Of a stretch of 12,413 bases of DNA, positions 1 through 7,636 are shown one piece after another. Each line of letters opens with the position of its first letter. Positions within the stretch are counted from its first letter, which is position 1. Where the stretch lies: contig CAYOVG010000208.1 in NCBI GenBank assembly GCA_964407285.1, positions 1 through 12,413 on the forward strand, given 5' to 3'. The notes beneath the pieces were generated by a model. That model worked only from the letters and a program-made list of their open reading frames with translations, had not been told where the DNA came from and made no database searches. Source of the DNA: CAYOVG01 sp964407285. Its GTDB lineage: Bacteria > Desulfobacterota > Syntrophobacteria > Syntrophobacterales > Syntrophobacteraceae. The position numbers were made by a program, and so were the translations under genes.

Positions 1-1
1 G

Positions 2-2815
2 CGGGTCGGCCTGGGCACTCACGCCAGGAACGAGGGACTTCGCATCAAGCCCGGCGATGGGCTGGCGGGGAAGGTCTGGGAGCGAGGGGAAACCATCGTG
101 GTGGACGACTACTTCTCCTGGCCGGAGCGGCTCCCGGAGTACGACATGGATTGCCTGCACTCGGCCATAGGCGTGCCTCTCAGGTCGGGGACGCAGATTC
201 TGGGAGTATTCGGCCTTACCTACCAGGAACCGGGTATGCGCTTCGGACTCGAGGACATCGCCCTGCTGAGCCGTTTTGCCGAACTGGCCTCCATCGCCCT
301 GGACAATGCCCGGCTGTATGCCCGGCTTCACAAGGAGCTGCGCGTTCGCAAGAAGACCGAGAAAGAATTGATAAAGGCCATCGACGCGGCCGACGCCGCG
401 AACAGGGCCAAGAGCGAATTCCTGGCGACCATGAGCCATGAAATACGCACTCCGATGAACGCCATCATCGGCATGTCCGACCTGATGCTCGACACCGCCC
501 TGACGGCCAGGCAGAAGAGTTACCTGAACCTGATAGGAATTTCCGCGAGGTCCCTGATGCGGCTCCTCAACGACATCCTGGACATGTCCAAGGTGGAAGC
601 GGGGAAACTCGACATGGAGCTCGCTATCTTCGAATTGCACGACCTGTTGTACGGCCTGCCGGACCTGTTCCTCGGACAGAACTCGGGGAAGAGAATCGAG
701 CTGATCATTTCGGTGGACGACGATGTGCCGTGCCATATCCTGGGAGACCAGTTGCGGCTGAGGCAGGTGCTCGTCAATCTGATCGGCAACGCCTTCAAAT
801 TCACCGAAAGGGGACACATCCTCATCGAAGTGAAATGCCGGCGGGAATGGCCGGACGCAATCGAACTGGCGTTCTCGGTGACGGATACCGGCATCGGGAT
901 TTCTCCGGAAGAAATGGAAACGTTGTTCGAGGCGTTCACTCAGGCGGACGTGACCACAACGCGCAAATACGGCGGCACCGGACTCGGTCTCGCCATTTCG
1001 AAACGCCTGGTCGAGATGATGGACGGGCGCATCGAAGTGGAAAGCGCCCCCGACCGGGGCAGCACATTTCGGTTCACTGCCAGGTTCGGCAGGCTCGACG
1101 GCGAGGATACGTGCAAAGTCGTGCCTCCTCCCGAACTCCTGGGAACCGCCGTCCTGCTGATCGACGACAACGACGTGTCCCGGCGGACCATCGAGCAGGT
1201 CCTGGTGTCGTCGGGATTCGAAGTGGTGACGGCGGATTCGGGCCGGGAAGCTCTTGACGAACTGAAACGCAGGGAAAAGTACATGTCTTTTGAGCTGGTC
1301 GTGGTCGATTTCGACATGCCGGAACTCGACGGGGCGGCGACCCTCGAGAGAATAAGGGCGCTCCCGCGTCTTTCCGGCGTCCCTGCCGTAATGATGACCC
1401 TATCCGGCCACGAAGAGGAACTGAAGCACGCCGAAGATGCGGGGATGAACGCGCTGCTGGCCAAACCGGTCAGGCAGTCCGTGCTGCTCGACACGATCAT
1501 GGGCGTCTTCGGAATGCGGACGGCGGAAGCGGGCGCGGGGCGCGGAACCGGAGCACGGGGGGTGTCGAACGCCATCAGGCGGCTCGAGGGAGCGCGTGTC
1601 CTCCTGGCGGAGGACAACACCATCAACCAGGAGGTTGCGGTATCGGCCCTGGCCAGGGTGGGAGTGGCCGTCGATATTGCCGAAAACGGGAAGGATGCGG
1701 TCGAGGCCGTCACGCGAGGACGCTACGACGCCGTTCTCATGGACATCCAGATGCCCGGAATGGACGGATACCAGGCGACTCGCATCATCCGCGGCGACCC
1801 CCGCTTCAAGCATCTGCCCGTCATTGCGATGACCGCGCACGTGCTGGATAAGGACCGGGAGATGTGTTTCGAGGCGGGAATGTCCGACTTCCTCTCCAAA
1901 CCCATAGAACTGGAGGACCTCTATGTGACCCTGGCAAGCCACATAGACATGGGGAACGCGCCGGACGGGAGGAGCGCCGGGACGGACCGTGAAGGCGCTA
2001 CGGAGGAAAGCCCCGCCGCGGCGACCGCGTCGGCTCCGACCATGTCGGCTCCGACCATGTCGGCCGGGAATCCCGGTTCGCCGGATCTCGCTTCCTCGCG
2101 GGATCTCGATCCCGGAAGTCCCGATTCGCCCCGAAGCATCGATCTGGACTGGGCGCTTTCCCGGCTCGGAGGTGACAAAAGACTCCTGAGACGACTGCTG
2201 CAGCAGTTTCGCACCGACTATGCCGATGTCCCGGAACAGATCAAAAACGCCATCGGGACCGGGGATGCGGAACAGGCCGGACGCATTGTCCACACCATAA
2301 AGGGGCTGGCGGGCACTCTGGCCATTACGAACCTGCACAGGGCTTCCATCTCCCTCGAAGCCGAACTGCGAGGTTCCAACGAGAAAGATCTCCCGATGTC
2401 CATGGCCGACTTTGAAAGCGCCATGCGGCAATTTCTCGAATCGGTGGAGGAACTGGACGCGCTTTGGGAGGAATCGGCCGACGGCCCGCGGCCGCTCACG
2501 GGGAGGGCCTCATCGGCTCATCACGCGGCGGAAGCGACGGAGGGAGCCCCCGGTCCGGAACCGGAGCCGGGTACGCCGGGAGCCGATATCTCCGAACTCC
2601 TGGTCCGGCTCGATGTGCTCCTCCGGGATAACGACCTCGAAGCCGGCCCCCTCGCACGGCAAATAAAGGAGCACATGGACAACTCACCGTATGCCGGCCG
2701 GGTGGAAGACCTGGAGGACCAGATCTTCCGGCTCGACTTCAGGAGCGCGCGACGCACCTTGGGGGAAATCGCCGGCGAATTGCATGTGCCGTTGGAGAAC
2801 GGGCCGAATGAATAG
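2..2815 (+). CDS. Hybrid sensor histidine kinase with GAF, two receiver domains and HPt (5'-truncated)
   Basis: The frame is open from the first bases, so the N-terminus lies outside the window; 937 residues are visible. Numbering from the GTG at 98, which sits inside the GAF domain and is not a credible start: a GAF domain (to about 75), a coiled linker (75-105), HisKA with the H-box SHEIRTP (phosphorylatable His114), then HATPase with N-box LVNLIGNAFKF, DTGIGI and GGTGLGLAIS. REC1 (351-470) has acceptor Asp404 and Lys456. REC2 (500-617) has acceptor Asp549 in LMDIQMPGMDG and Lys601. A Pro/Ser/Ala-rich linker follows, then HPt with HTIKGLAG (His732). An unassigned helical tail spans about 828-905. 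No membrane segment is visible. The order fits an intramolecular phosphorelay of BarA type ending at the HPt. The stop overlaps the start of the next gene, whose receiver is a likely target of the HPt. All key phosphorelay residues are present. The input signal is unknown. Confidence 0.95.
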   Translation, partial: RVGLGTHARNEGLRIKPGDGLAGKVWERGETIVVDDYFSWPERLPEYDMDCLHSAIGVPLRSGTQILGVFGLTYQEPGMRFGLEDIALLSRFAELASIALDNARLYARLHKELRVRKKTEKELIKAIDAADAANRAKSEFLATMSHEIRTPMNAIIGMSDLMLDTALTARQKSYLNLIGISARSLMRLLNDILDMSKVEAGKLDMELAIFELHDLLYGLPDLFLGQNSGKRIELIISVDDDVPCHILGDQLRLRQVLVNLIGNAFKFTERGHILIEVKCRREWPDAIELAFSVTDTGIGISPEEMETLFEAFTQADVTTTRKYGGTGLGLAISKRLVEMMDGRIEVESAPDRGSTFRFTARFGRLDGEDTCKVVPPPELLGTAVLLIDDNDVSRRTIEQVLVSSGFEVVTADSGREALDELKRREKYMSFELVVVDFDMPELDGAATLERIRALPRLSGVPAVMMTLSGHEEELKHAEDAGMNALLAKPVRQSVLLDTIMGVFGMRTAEAGAGRGTGARGVSNAIRRLEGARVLLAEDNTINQEVAVSALARVGVAVDIAENGKDAVEAVTRGRYDAVLMDIQMPGMDGYQATRIIRGDPRFKHLPVIAMTAHVLDKDREMCFEAGMSDFLSKPIELEDLYVTLASHIDMGNAPDGRSAGTDREGATEESPAAATASAPTMSAPTMSAGNPGSPDLASSRDLDPGSPDSPRSIDLDWALSRLGGDKRLLRRLLQQFRTDYADVPEQIKNAIGTGDAEQAGRIVHTIKGLAGTLAITNLHRASISLEAELRGSNEKDLPMSMADFESAMRQFLESVEELDALWEESADGPRPLTGRASSAHHAAEATEGAPGPEPEPGTPGADISELLVRLDVLLRDNDLEAGPLARQIKEHMDNSPYAGRVEDLEDQIFRLDFRSARRTLGEIAGELHVPLENGPNE
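2030..2059 (+). repeat. Two 15-bp tandem units in the REC2-HPt linker
   Basis: The unit TCGGCTCCGACCATG occurs twice head to tail (2030-2044 and 2045-2059), and a partial third copy (TCGGC) follows. The length is a multiple of three, so the repeat adds the in-frame peptide SAPTM twice within a flexible Pro/Ser/Ala-rich linker. Gain or loss of a unit would change linker length without breaking the frame. Confidence 0.8.
2794..2798 (+). promoter_or_regulatory. Ribosome binding site that fixes the start of the REC-PP2C-kinase gene
   Basis: GGAGA lies 9 bases before the ATG at 2808, inside the end of the histidine kinase gene. The same frame is open further upstream to an ATG at 2691. The extra 39 residues are an out-of-frame reading of the kinase tail and do not resemble a receiver N-terminus. 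The protein beginning at 2808 goes straight into a receiver strand (KPKILIVDD), so 2808 is the better start. Confidence 0.7.
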
Positions 2816-5090
2816 CACTCTTTCCAAACCCAAAATTCTCATTGTCGATGACGTGCCCGCGAACATTCACGCTCTGTGGGAGGTGCTCAAGTCGGACTAC
2901 AGGATCGTCTTCGCTCAGAACGGCGAGGACGCCCTGAAGCTCGCGACTTCCGAGACTCCTCCGAACCTGATTCTCCTCGACATCGTGATGCCCGGAATGG
3001 ACGGCTACGAGGTCTGCAGGAGACTCAAGGCCGACGACGGAGCCCGCAACATACCCGTCATCTTCATTACGGCCAGGCGCGGCGAGGAGGATGAAGCCGA
3101 GGGCTTGCGGCTCGGGGCCATCGACTATATCACCAAGCCCATCAACGTGGCGATCGTCAAAGCCCGCGTGAAGACCCACCTCGAACTCGATACGCACAGA
3201 AACCGCCTCGAAGAACTGGTCCGGCAGCGAACCGCCGAACTCACGCGGACGAACGAACGGCTCCAGGATGAAATCGCCGCCCGCAAACTGGCGGAAGAGG
3301 AACTCCGGGAGGCCCACGGCCAACTGGAAAGAAGAGTGGAGGAGCGTACTTTCGAACTCCGTGAAACCAACCAGCGCCTGATGCAGGAGATAGCGGAAAG
3401 GAAACGTACCGAAAAAGCGCTGCAGGAAAAGGAGGAATACCTCCGGACCATTATGGCGACCATCCAGACCGGCCTGGTCGTCCTCGACCCGGTAACGTTC
3501 AAGATCCTGGACGCCAATGCGTTCGTTCTCAAGATGGTCGGGCTCGAATTACAGGACCTCGTGGGTAACGACTACAGCAAGTTCATGCTCCCGGAAGCCC
3601 CCGACCCCCTTCCGTCGCCGACCGATTTTGCGGGTCCGGGGGACCAGGCGCCGCCGGACGGATTTCTGCGGACCGCGAACGGAGGCATGGCCCATGTGAG
3701 GAGGTCCAGCGCTCCCTTGAGAATCAGGGACCGGAGCTTCCTGATCGAAAGCTTCCTGGATATCACCGACATCAAGCACCTGCTCAAGAAGCAGGAAATC
3801 AGCATCAACCTGGCGAAGAAAATCCTCGGGCTGGTGAACGGGACCGCCCCGCGCTATACGGACCTCGGCAACGGACTGACGCTCTTTGCCGATGCCGTTT
3901 CGATACCGTGCAACGCGGAAGGAGGCGACCACTTCTTCGTGCGCAACCCGCCCGCGAACGGCCGGCCGGGACCCTCCAGGACGGTCGTCAGCGTGAAGGA
4001 CCAGTCGGGCCACGAAGTGGGCTGCATCCTGCGCAGCATCATCTCGGACTTCGTGCACAACTCCATCCTCGATGCCGACCCTTCCATCCCCATCGAGCGC
4101 GCCGTGACGGAACTCAACAAGGTGGTTTGCGGTTCGGGCCTCTTCAACAGGGACGACTTCTTCACTTCCATCAGCGCCGAACTGGATCATGCAACGCTCC
4201 TGCTCCGCTTCGTCTCCGCGGGCCATCCGCCCTTCTTCCTCATCCGCGGCGACGAGGTCATGGGTCTCCCCCGGTCCGGAGGGGCGGGGACCAACATTCC
4301 CGTCGCGGTGGGCGCGGGAATGGAGTTCACGGCCGGGGAACACCATATCCAGCCCCACGACAGGCTCATCTTCTACACCGACGGCCTGAACGAGATGCCC
4401 CAGAGAAATCTCAACAGCACGGTGACCACGGATGAGATGAAGGATTTGATCGGGGAGATCGTCCGGCGTAACCCCGAAGCTACGGCTTCCGACATCATGC
4501 GCGCGGTCCTGGATGCCATAGCGAAGATGTGCGATGAAGAAGTCGTTCCCCCTTCCAGGAATTCCTCGGGAGACGACATCACGGTCCTTTGCATGGAGGT
4601 GGAAAGAGAAGACAACTGCACCGAACGTGTTTACAGGCCGGGAAGCACCGATGAAGTGTTTCGGATCATAGAGGACCTCTATGGACAACTCGGTTCCGAA
4701 TGGAACCGCCGGGGATACCGGAAACCTGAAATTCGCCTTCGAACGGTCCTCGAGGAATCGATCCTGAACGCATGGAACCATGGGAATTGCAAGAAACCGC
4801 ACAGGCCCATTACGGTCAAATGGCGTTACGGGAACGATTTCCACCTGGAGGTCCTCGACGATGGAGAGGGATTCGACGTCGGGTGCGTCCCCGACCCCAC
4901 GCTCCATGAGAACGTTACCAAACCGTTCGGACGAGGAATATTCATGATGCGCTGCTATGCCGGCGACGTAAAATGGTTGAATTGCGGCCGGCGCCTGGTA
5001 TTGACGTTCGAAAAGGATTTCGTTCCGGGAAGTGAGGGTGAGGACGGCCGGTCATGCGAGTCGGCGCGCTTCCGGCAGTGCCGGCGGTGA
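2808..5090 (+). CDS. REC - coiled coil - PAS - PP2C phosphatase - RsbW-type kinase (HsbR-like switch protein)
   Basis: 760 residues. The receiver (1-125) has the acid pair in LIVDD, acceptor Asp58 (LLDIVMPGMDG) and Lys110 (TKP). A long, charged heptad-like helix spans about 128-210, followed by a PAS-like region (about 205-325). The SpoIIE-type PP2C phosphatase (about 345-598) keeps its metal-binding acids: GGD (Asp374), Asp398 before SGH, FYTDG (Asp525) and GDDIT (Asp589/590). The C-terminal GHKL kinase (about 605-737) shows the N-box EESILNAWNHG (Glu650, Asn654), G1 box DDGEGFD and G2 box GRGIFMM, as in anti-sigma kinases. One polypeptide therefore carries both the kinase and the phosphatase of a partner switch. 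Pseudomonas HsbR has the same outline, and Vibrio SypE shares the parts in another order. The likely substrate is the STAS protein encoded just downstream. The start overlaps the upstream stop (ATGAATAG), implying translational coupling and a shared operon. Which activity phosphorylation favours cannot be read from the sequence. Confidence 0.93.
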   Translation: MNSTLSKPKILIVDDVPANIHALWEVLKSDYRIVFAQNGEDALKLATSETPPNLILLDIVMPGMDGYEVCRRLKADDGARNIPVIFITARRGEEDEAEGLRLGAIDYITKPINVAIVKARVKTHLELDTHRNRLEELVRQRTAELTRTNERLQDEIAARKLAEEELREAHGQLERRVEERTFELRETNQRLMQEIAERKRTEKALQEKEEYLRTIMATIQTGLVVLDPVTFKILDANAFVLKMVGLELQDLVGNDYSKFMLPEAPDPLPSPTDFAGPGDQAPPDGFLRTANGGMAHVRRSSAPLRIRDRSFLIESFLDITDIKHLLKKQEISINLAKKILGLVNGTAPRYTDLGNGLTLFADAVSIPCNAEGGDHFFVRNPPANGRPGPSRTVVSVKDQSGHEVGCILRSIISDFVHNSILDADPSIPIERAVTELNKVVCGSGLFNRDDFFTSISAELDHATLLLRFVSAGHPPFFLIRGDEVMGLPRSGGAGTNIPVAVGAGMEFTAGEHHIQPHDRLIFYTDGLNEMPQRNLNSTVTTDEMKDLIGEIVRRNPEATASDIMRAVLDAIAKMCDEEVVPPSRNSSGDDITVLCMEVEREDNCTERVYRPGSTDEVFRIIEDLYGQLGSEWNRRGYRKPEIRLRTVLEESILNAWNHGNCKKPHRPITVKWRYGNDFHLEVLDDGEGFDVGCVPDPTLHENVTKPFGRGIFMMRCYAGDVKWLNCGRRLVLTFEKDFVPGSEGEDGRSCESARFRQCRR

Positions 5091-5226
5091 CGTCCTGCCT
5101 CCCGCCGGTGGAAGATCAGGGCAAAGAGCCCGGCGGCGAGGCGGACCGGGGAAATAAAGCGGGATCGATGCGGGGACGCCGTGCATTTCCGCGCAAAAGG
5201 CTTATTTGATGCGGCTTGGTATTTGT

Positions 5227-5256
5227 TTGAAACGGCCTTTCCTATGCCGCTACTAT
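5227..5256 (+). promoter_or_regulatory. Possible sigma-70-type promoter for the STAS gene
   Basis: TTGAAA (5227-5232) and TACTAT (5251-5256) are separated by 18 bases, matching 5/6 and 4/6 of the consensus -35 and -10. Transcription would begin near 5263, at the Shine-Dalgarno itself, giving an unusually short leader. The 185-base gap before the STAS gene makes a separate promoter reasonable, but the match is modest. The rest of the gap holds small GC-rich inverted repeats (for example 5119-5122 with 5128-5131) with no T-run, so I do not call a terminator. Confidence 0.3.
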
Positions 5257-5262
5257 CGACAT

Positions 5263-5268
5263 GGAGGT
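5263..5268 (+). promoter_or_regulatory. Ribosome binding site that fixes the STAS start
   Basis: GGAGGT, a near-perfect Shine-Dalgarno, ends 7 bases before the ATG at 5276. An upstream in-frame ATG at 5261 overlaps this site and has no ribosome binding site of its own, so it is rejected as the start. Confidence 0.8.
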
Positions 5269-5275
5269 GTCAGCG

Positions 5276-5584
5276 ATGGAGCTTAGGGTTGCAAATGAAG
5301 GAAAACGCGTCAGGTTCAGTATCAAGGGAGTTATAGACGAGAGGGGAGCCGAACAGATCAAGAAGGAGTTTCAGAGTCTCAACCTGTCGTCGGCGACGGA
5401 TATCATCTTCGACTTCCGGGAGGTGTCCCACATCGGCAGCGCCGGAATAGGCAAGCTGTTGCTGCTGTACAAGGACCTCGCCATATATGGAGGCAACCTG
5501 TCGGTCGAGAATACGTCCGCGCCCGTTTTCGATCTGTTTAGGGTGCTGAAACTGGATTCCCTCTTTAAAGTATCCAGAGTTTAG
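5276..5584 (+). CDS. STAS-domain anti-sigma-factor-antagonist-like protein (HsbA/SpoIIAA/RsbV family)
   Basis: 102 residues, the usual size of a stand-alone STAS protein. The fold is clear: N-terminal strands, IIFDFREV as the central strand, then SHIGSAGIGKLLLLY at the regulatory helix start, and a C-terminal segment ending FKVSRV. Ser55 aligns with the serine phosphorylated in SpoIIAA (Ser58, in FMDSSGLG). The preceding Asp, usual in the family, is replaced by Gly54. Cytoplasmic, with no signal peptide or membrane segment. Its position next to a protein carrying both RsbW-like kinase and PP2C domains makes it their probable substrate. Its phosphorylation state would then decide whether it binds a partner. 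No sigma factor, anti-sigma factor or diguanylate cyclase gene is visible, so the output is unknown. The start is fixed by the strong ribosome binding site. Confidence 0.9.
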   Translation: MELRVANEGKRVRFSIKGVIDERGAEQIKKEFQSLNLSSATDIIFDFREVSHIGSAGIGKLLLLYKDLAIYGGNLSVENTSAPVFDLFRVLKLDSLFKVSRV

Positions 5585-5639
5585 TGTACGCTCGAAACGC
5601 GTCCGCGACAGGTTGCCGTACATCGTGGACAGTGGGGGC

Positions 5640-5698
5640 GAGGGCGCGGTAAGTGCCCTCCGTCATGAGTCGGACACTTTCGGAAAGAGTTATTTCCG
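5640..5698 (+). other. Two small inverted repeats between the STAS and MCP genes
   Basis: GAGGGC (5640-5645) pairs with GCCCTC (5655-5660) across a 9-base loop, and CGGAAA (5681-5686) pairs with TTTCCG (5693-5698) across a 6-base loop. Neither is followed by a real T-run. They could be a weak terminator for the STAS transcript or structure in the MCP leader. I see no match to the c-di-GMP riboswitch core. The 201-base gap holds nothing else I can name. Confidence 0.3.
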
Positions 5699-5772
5699 TT
5701 ACCGTGGACTGAAGGCGTTGGATGGGAATCGAAACGGCGACCCGTCCCACGATGATGCATGTGGAAAGAACT

Positions 5773-5776
5773 GGAG
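5773..5776 (+). promoter_or_regulatory. Ribosome binding site that fixes the chemoreceptor start
   Basis: GGAG lies 9 bases before the ATG at 5786. An in-frame ATG at 5759 has no Shine-Dalgarno and would add nine residues ahead of an already normal N-terminus, so 5786 is preferred. Confidence 0.6.
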
Positions 5777-5785
5777 AAGCAAGCC

Positions 5786-7423
5786 ATGCCGGCAAGAATG
5801 AAGTTATCCACGCGGATACTGTCCCTGGCTGTCATAACCGTCGTGTGTTTTATGATAGCGCTGACCTTTATCTACACCCGATTTTCCAGCAAGATGTACG
5901 ATGCGAAGTATGTGAAAACCCGCAACCTGGTGGAATCGGCCTGGGGGGTGCTGGATTACTATGCAGGCCAGGCGAAGCAGGGGGCGATTTCCGCCGATGA
6001 GGCCAAAAGACTTGCGAAGGAAGTCGTAAAGAAGCTACGCTACGAAAAGGATGACTACTACTGGATCAACGACATGGGTCCGGCAATGGTCATGCACCCC
6101 TTCAAGCCCGAACTGGACGGCAAGGACCTGTCGTCCAACGCGGACCCCAACGGGAAGAAGCTCTTCGTGGCCATGGTCGAGGTCTGCAAGAAGGAGGGGC
6201 AGGGCTTTGTCGATTACTACTGGCCCAAACCGGGAGAACCGAAACCGGCGCCCAAGATTTCGTACGTGAAGTCGTTCCCGGAATGGGGCTGGATCATCGG
6301 TTCGGGAATATACATCGACGATGTGCGCAAGGAGATCCAGCAAGTTACGACCATCGTCGGAGGCATCGTGCTCCTCATCACGCTGGGCGTCCTGGTGCTG
6401 GCTTACCTCATGTCCAGGTCCATCAGCGGCCCCATATACGAGGTGGCGATGGGCCTGGAGGAAATCGTAACGGAGGTGACGGCGGCGTCCACGGAGTTGC
6501 AGGAGTCGAGCCAGGCGCTGGCGGAGAGCGCATCCGAGCAGGCGGCTTCCATAGAGGAGACGACCGCGGCCCTCGAGGAGATGGCCTCCATGAGCCAGGA
6601 GACGGCCGGCCTGACGGTGGGAGCCAATCAACTGATGAATGAAAATATCGAGAAATCGGGGCAATCGCTCAAGGCGCTCGTGGAATTGACCAGGAACATG
6701 AGCCAGATCGAGGCGGACAGCGACCGGATCAGCCAGATCATCAAGACCATCGACGAAATCGCGTTCCAGACCAACCTGCTCGCGCTCAACGCGGCGGTCG
6801 AGGCGGCGCGCGCGGGCGAGGCGGGCGCGGGGTTCGCCGTGGTGGCCGATGAAGTCCGGAACCTGGCCATGAGGGCGACCGAGGCGGCGCAAAGCACTCA
6901 GCACCTGCTGCAGAACACGGTGCAGCGGGTGAGCGAGGCCGCGCAATCGATCAAGTTCATGAATACGGCCTTCGAAGGCATCGTCGAATCGGCGACGGTG
7001 ATGGGCGAGAAGACCGCCGCCATAACGGCGGTGAGCAAGGAGCAGGCCGTCGGGATCGACCAGATAAGCAAGGCTGCCCACGGGATAGACACAACGACCC
7101 AGCAGGTAGCGGATTCGGCGAGCACCTCGGCTTCGGCCGCGGAGGTCCTGACGGAGCAGATTTCGAAGATGAAGGTTTCCGTCGATGCGCTGGCGCACAT
7201 AGTCGGCGGAAGCGACGCCATGGCCATAACCCGGGGTGGCGGCAAGAACAGGAAGACGGGTCCGGGGAAAGGCGCCGGAATGGACCGCGCGCCCAGGAGG
7301 ACGTTCTCCCTCAAGGCCCGGATCAAAAAGCGGGAGCCGGTGAAGCGGCCCGCCCTCCGGAGCGGGGAAGTCGGCTCGCGGGAGATCGTTCCGATGAGCG
7401 AGAAGGATTTCGAGGATTTTTAG
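5786..7423 (+). CDS. Methyl-accepting chemotaxis protein with single Cache sensor domain
   Basis: 545 residues. A short basic N-terminus precedes membrane helix 1 (about 10-31, ILSLAVITVVCFMIALTFIY). The roughly 150-residue periplasmic region looks like a single Cache domain: KDDYYWINDMGPAMVMHP, then ELDGKDLS and a late SFPEWGWIIGSGIYIDDV. Helix 2 spans about 188-209. The SRSISGP after it looks like the first half of a HAMP helix, and the chain then enters the cytoplasmic coiled coil with no obvious complete HAMP. The signalling tip, which contacts CheA/CheW, is the canonical IDEIAFQTNLLALNAAVEAA and following residues (about 322-361). Glu/Gln/Ala-rich helices on either side are methylation regions. 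The last 60 residues form a basic, Gly/Pro-containing tail ending EKDFEDF, with no CheR-tethering pentapeptide. Cache proteins of this type often bind small organic acids, but the ligand here is not predictable. No che genes are in the window. Confidence 0.95.
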   Translation: MPARMKLSTRILSLAVITVVCFMIALTFIYTRFSSKMYDAKYVKTRNLVESAWGVLDYYAGQAKQGAISADEAKRLAKEVVKKLRYEKDDYYWINDMGPAMVMHPFKPELDGKDLSSNADPNGKKLFVAMVEVCKKEGQGFVDYYWPKPGEPKPAPKISYVKSFPEWGWIIGSGIYIDDVRKEIQQVTTIVGGIVLLITLGVLVLAYLMSRSISGPIYEVAMGLEEIVTEVTAASTELQESSQALAESASEQAASIEETTAALEEMASMSQETAGLTVGANQLMNENIEKSGQSLKALVELTRNMSQIEADSDRISQIIKTIDEIAFQTNLLALNAAVEAARAGEAGAGFAVVADEVRNLAMRATEAAQSTQHLLQNTVQRVSEAAQSIKFMNTAFEGIVESATVMGEKTAAITAVSKEQAVGIDQISKAAHGIDTTTQQVADSASTSASAAEVLTEQISKMKVSVDALAHIVGGSDAMAITRGGGKNRKTGPGKGAGMDRAPRRTFSLKARIKKREPVKRPALRSGEVGSREIVPMSEKDFEDF

Positions 7424-7442
7424 GCAAATAAGCGGGTTTGGG

Positions 7443-7460
7443 CATGGTCCGTGGACCGTG
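7443..7460 (+). terminator. Possible weak terminator after the chemoreceptor
   Basis: CATGGTCC and GGACCGTG (7443-7450 and 7453-7460) can form a stem with one G-U pair, 19 bases after the MCP stop; the innermost pair must open to give a four-base loop. Only TGTTTG follows, so the U-tract is poor. It may simply be a palindrome. Confidence 0.3.
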
Positions 7461-7475
7461 TGTTTGAGGTAACGC

Positions 7476-7507
7476 TCGAGAGGACTCACCATCGAGAGGC
7501 TTCACCG
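7476..7507 (+). repeat. Degenerate 16-bp tandem duplication
   Basis: TCGAGAGGACTCACCA (7476-7491) is followed directly by TCGAGAGGCTTCACCG (7492-7507), identical at 13 of 16 positions. It is non-coding and abuts the REP-like palindrome downstream. Confidence 0.55.
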
Positions 7508-7536
7508 TCATTCCCGCGAAAGCGGGAATCCGGACT
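7507..7536 (+). repeat. REP-like palindrome
   Basis: ATTCCCGC (7510-7517) and GCGGGAAT (7522-7529) form a perfect 8-bp stem with a GAAA loop, preceded by GTC and followed by CCGGACT. This short form (GTC-ATTCCCGC-GAAA-GCGGGAAT-CC) resembles REP-like intergenic palindromes spread widely in proteobacteria. A second small hairpin, CCCGC/GCGGG (7555-7568), lies 26 bases further on. It could act as a transcript end or as a RAYT-type mobile repeat. Confidence 0.65.
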
Positions 7537-7636
7537 GTTCAAGGCCTTCCGGCCCCCGCTCGTGCGGGTCCTACTCCGAAGCGTTACCCTGTTTTGAACC
7601 ATGCCCCAGAATAGAATCATACAAAGGATTTTCCAA

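Noticed and set aside
98..100. GTG as the start of the histidine kinase
   Set aside because: The frame is open upstream and already encodes GAF sequence (KPGDGLAGKVWERGETIV), so the true start lies before the window.
1400..2431. Long antisense open frame (343 codons) inside the histidine kinase gene
   Set aside because: It lies opposite a gene with clear domains; its translation has no recognisable motif and is the product expected from GC-rich codon bias.
2691..2807. N-terminal extension of the REC-PP2C-kinase protein
   Set aside because: These 39 codons overlap the kinase tail in another frame and look like noise (many Trp and Arg). A ribosome binding site supports 2808.
3549..4907. Antisense open frame of 452 codons opposite the REC-PP2C-kinase gene
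   Set aside because: The sense strand carries intact PAS, PP2C and GHKL motifs throughout; the antisense product is Arg/Val/Asp-rich with no domain.
5585..5785. Cyclic-di-GMP (GEMM) riboswitch ahead of the chemoreceptor
   Set aside because: Two small hairpins exist, but I cannot find the conserved core sequences of GEMM-I.
6035..7492. Antisense open frame of 485 codons opposite the chemoreceptor
   Set aside because: It shadows a canonical MCP signalling domain; the product is low complexity (Arg, Leu, His) and has no good start signal.
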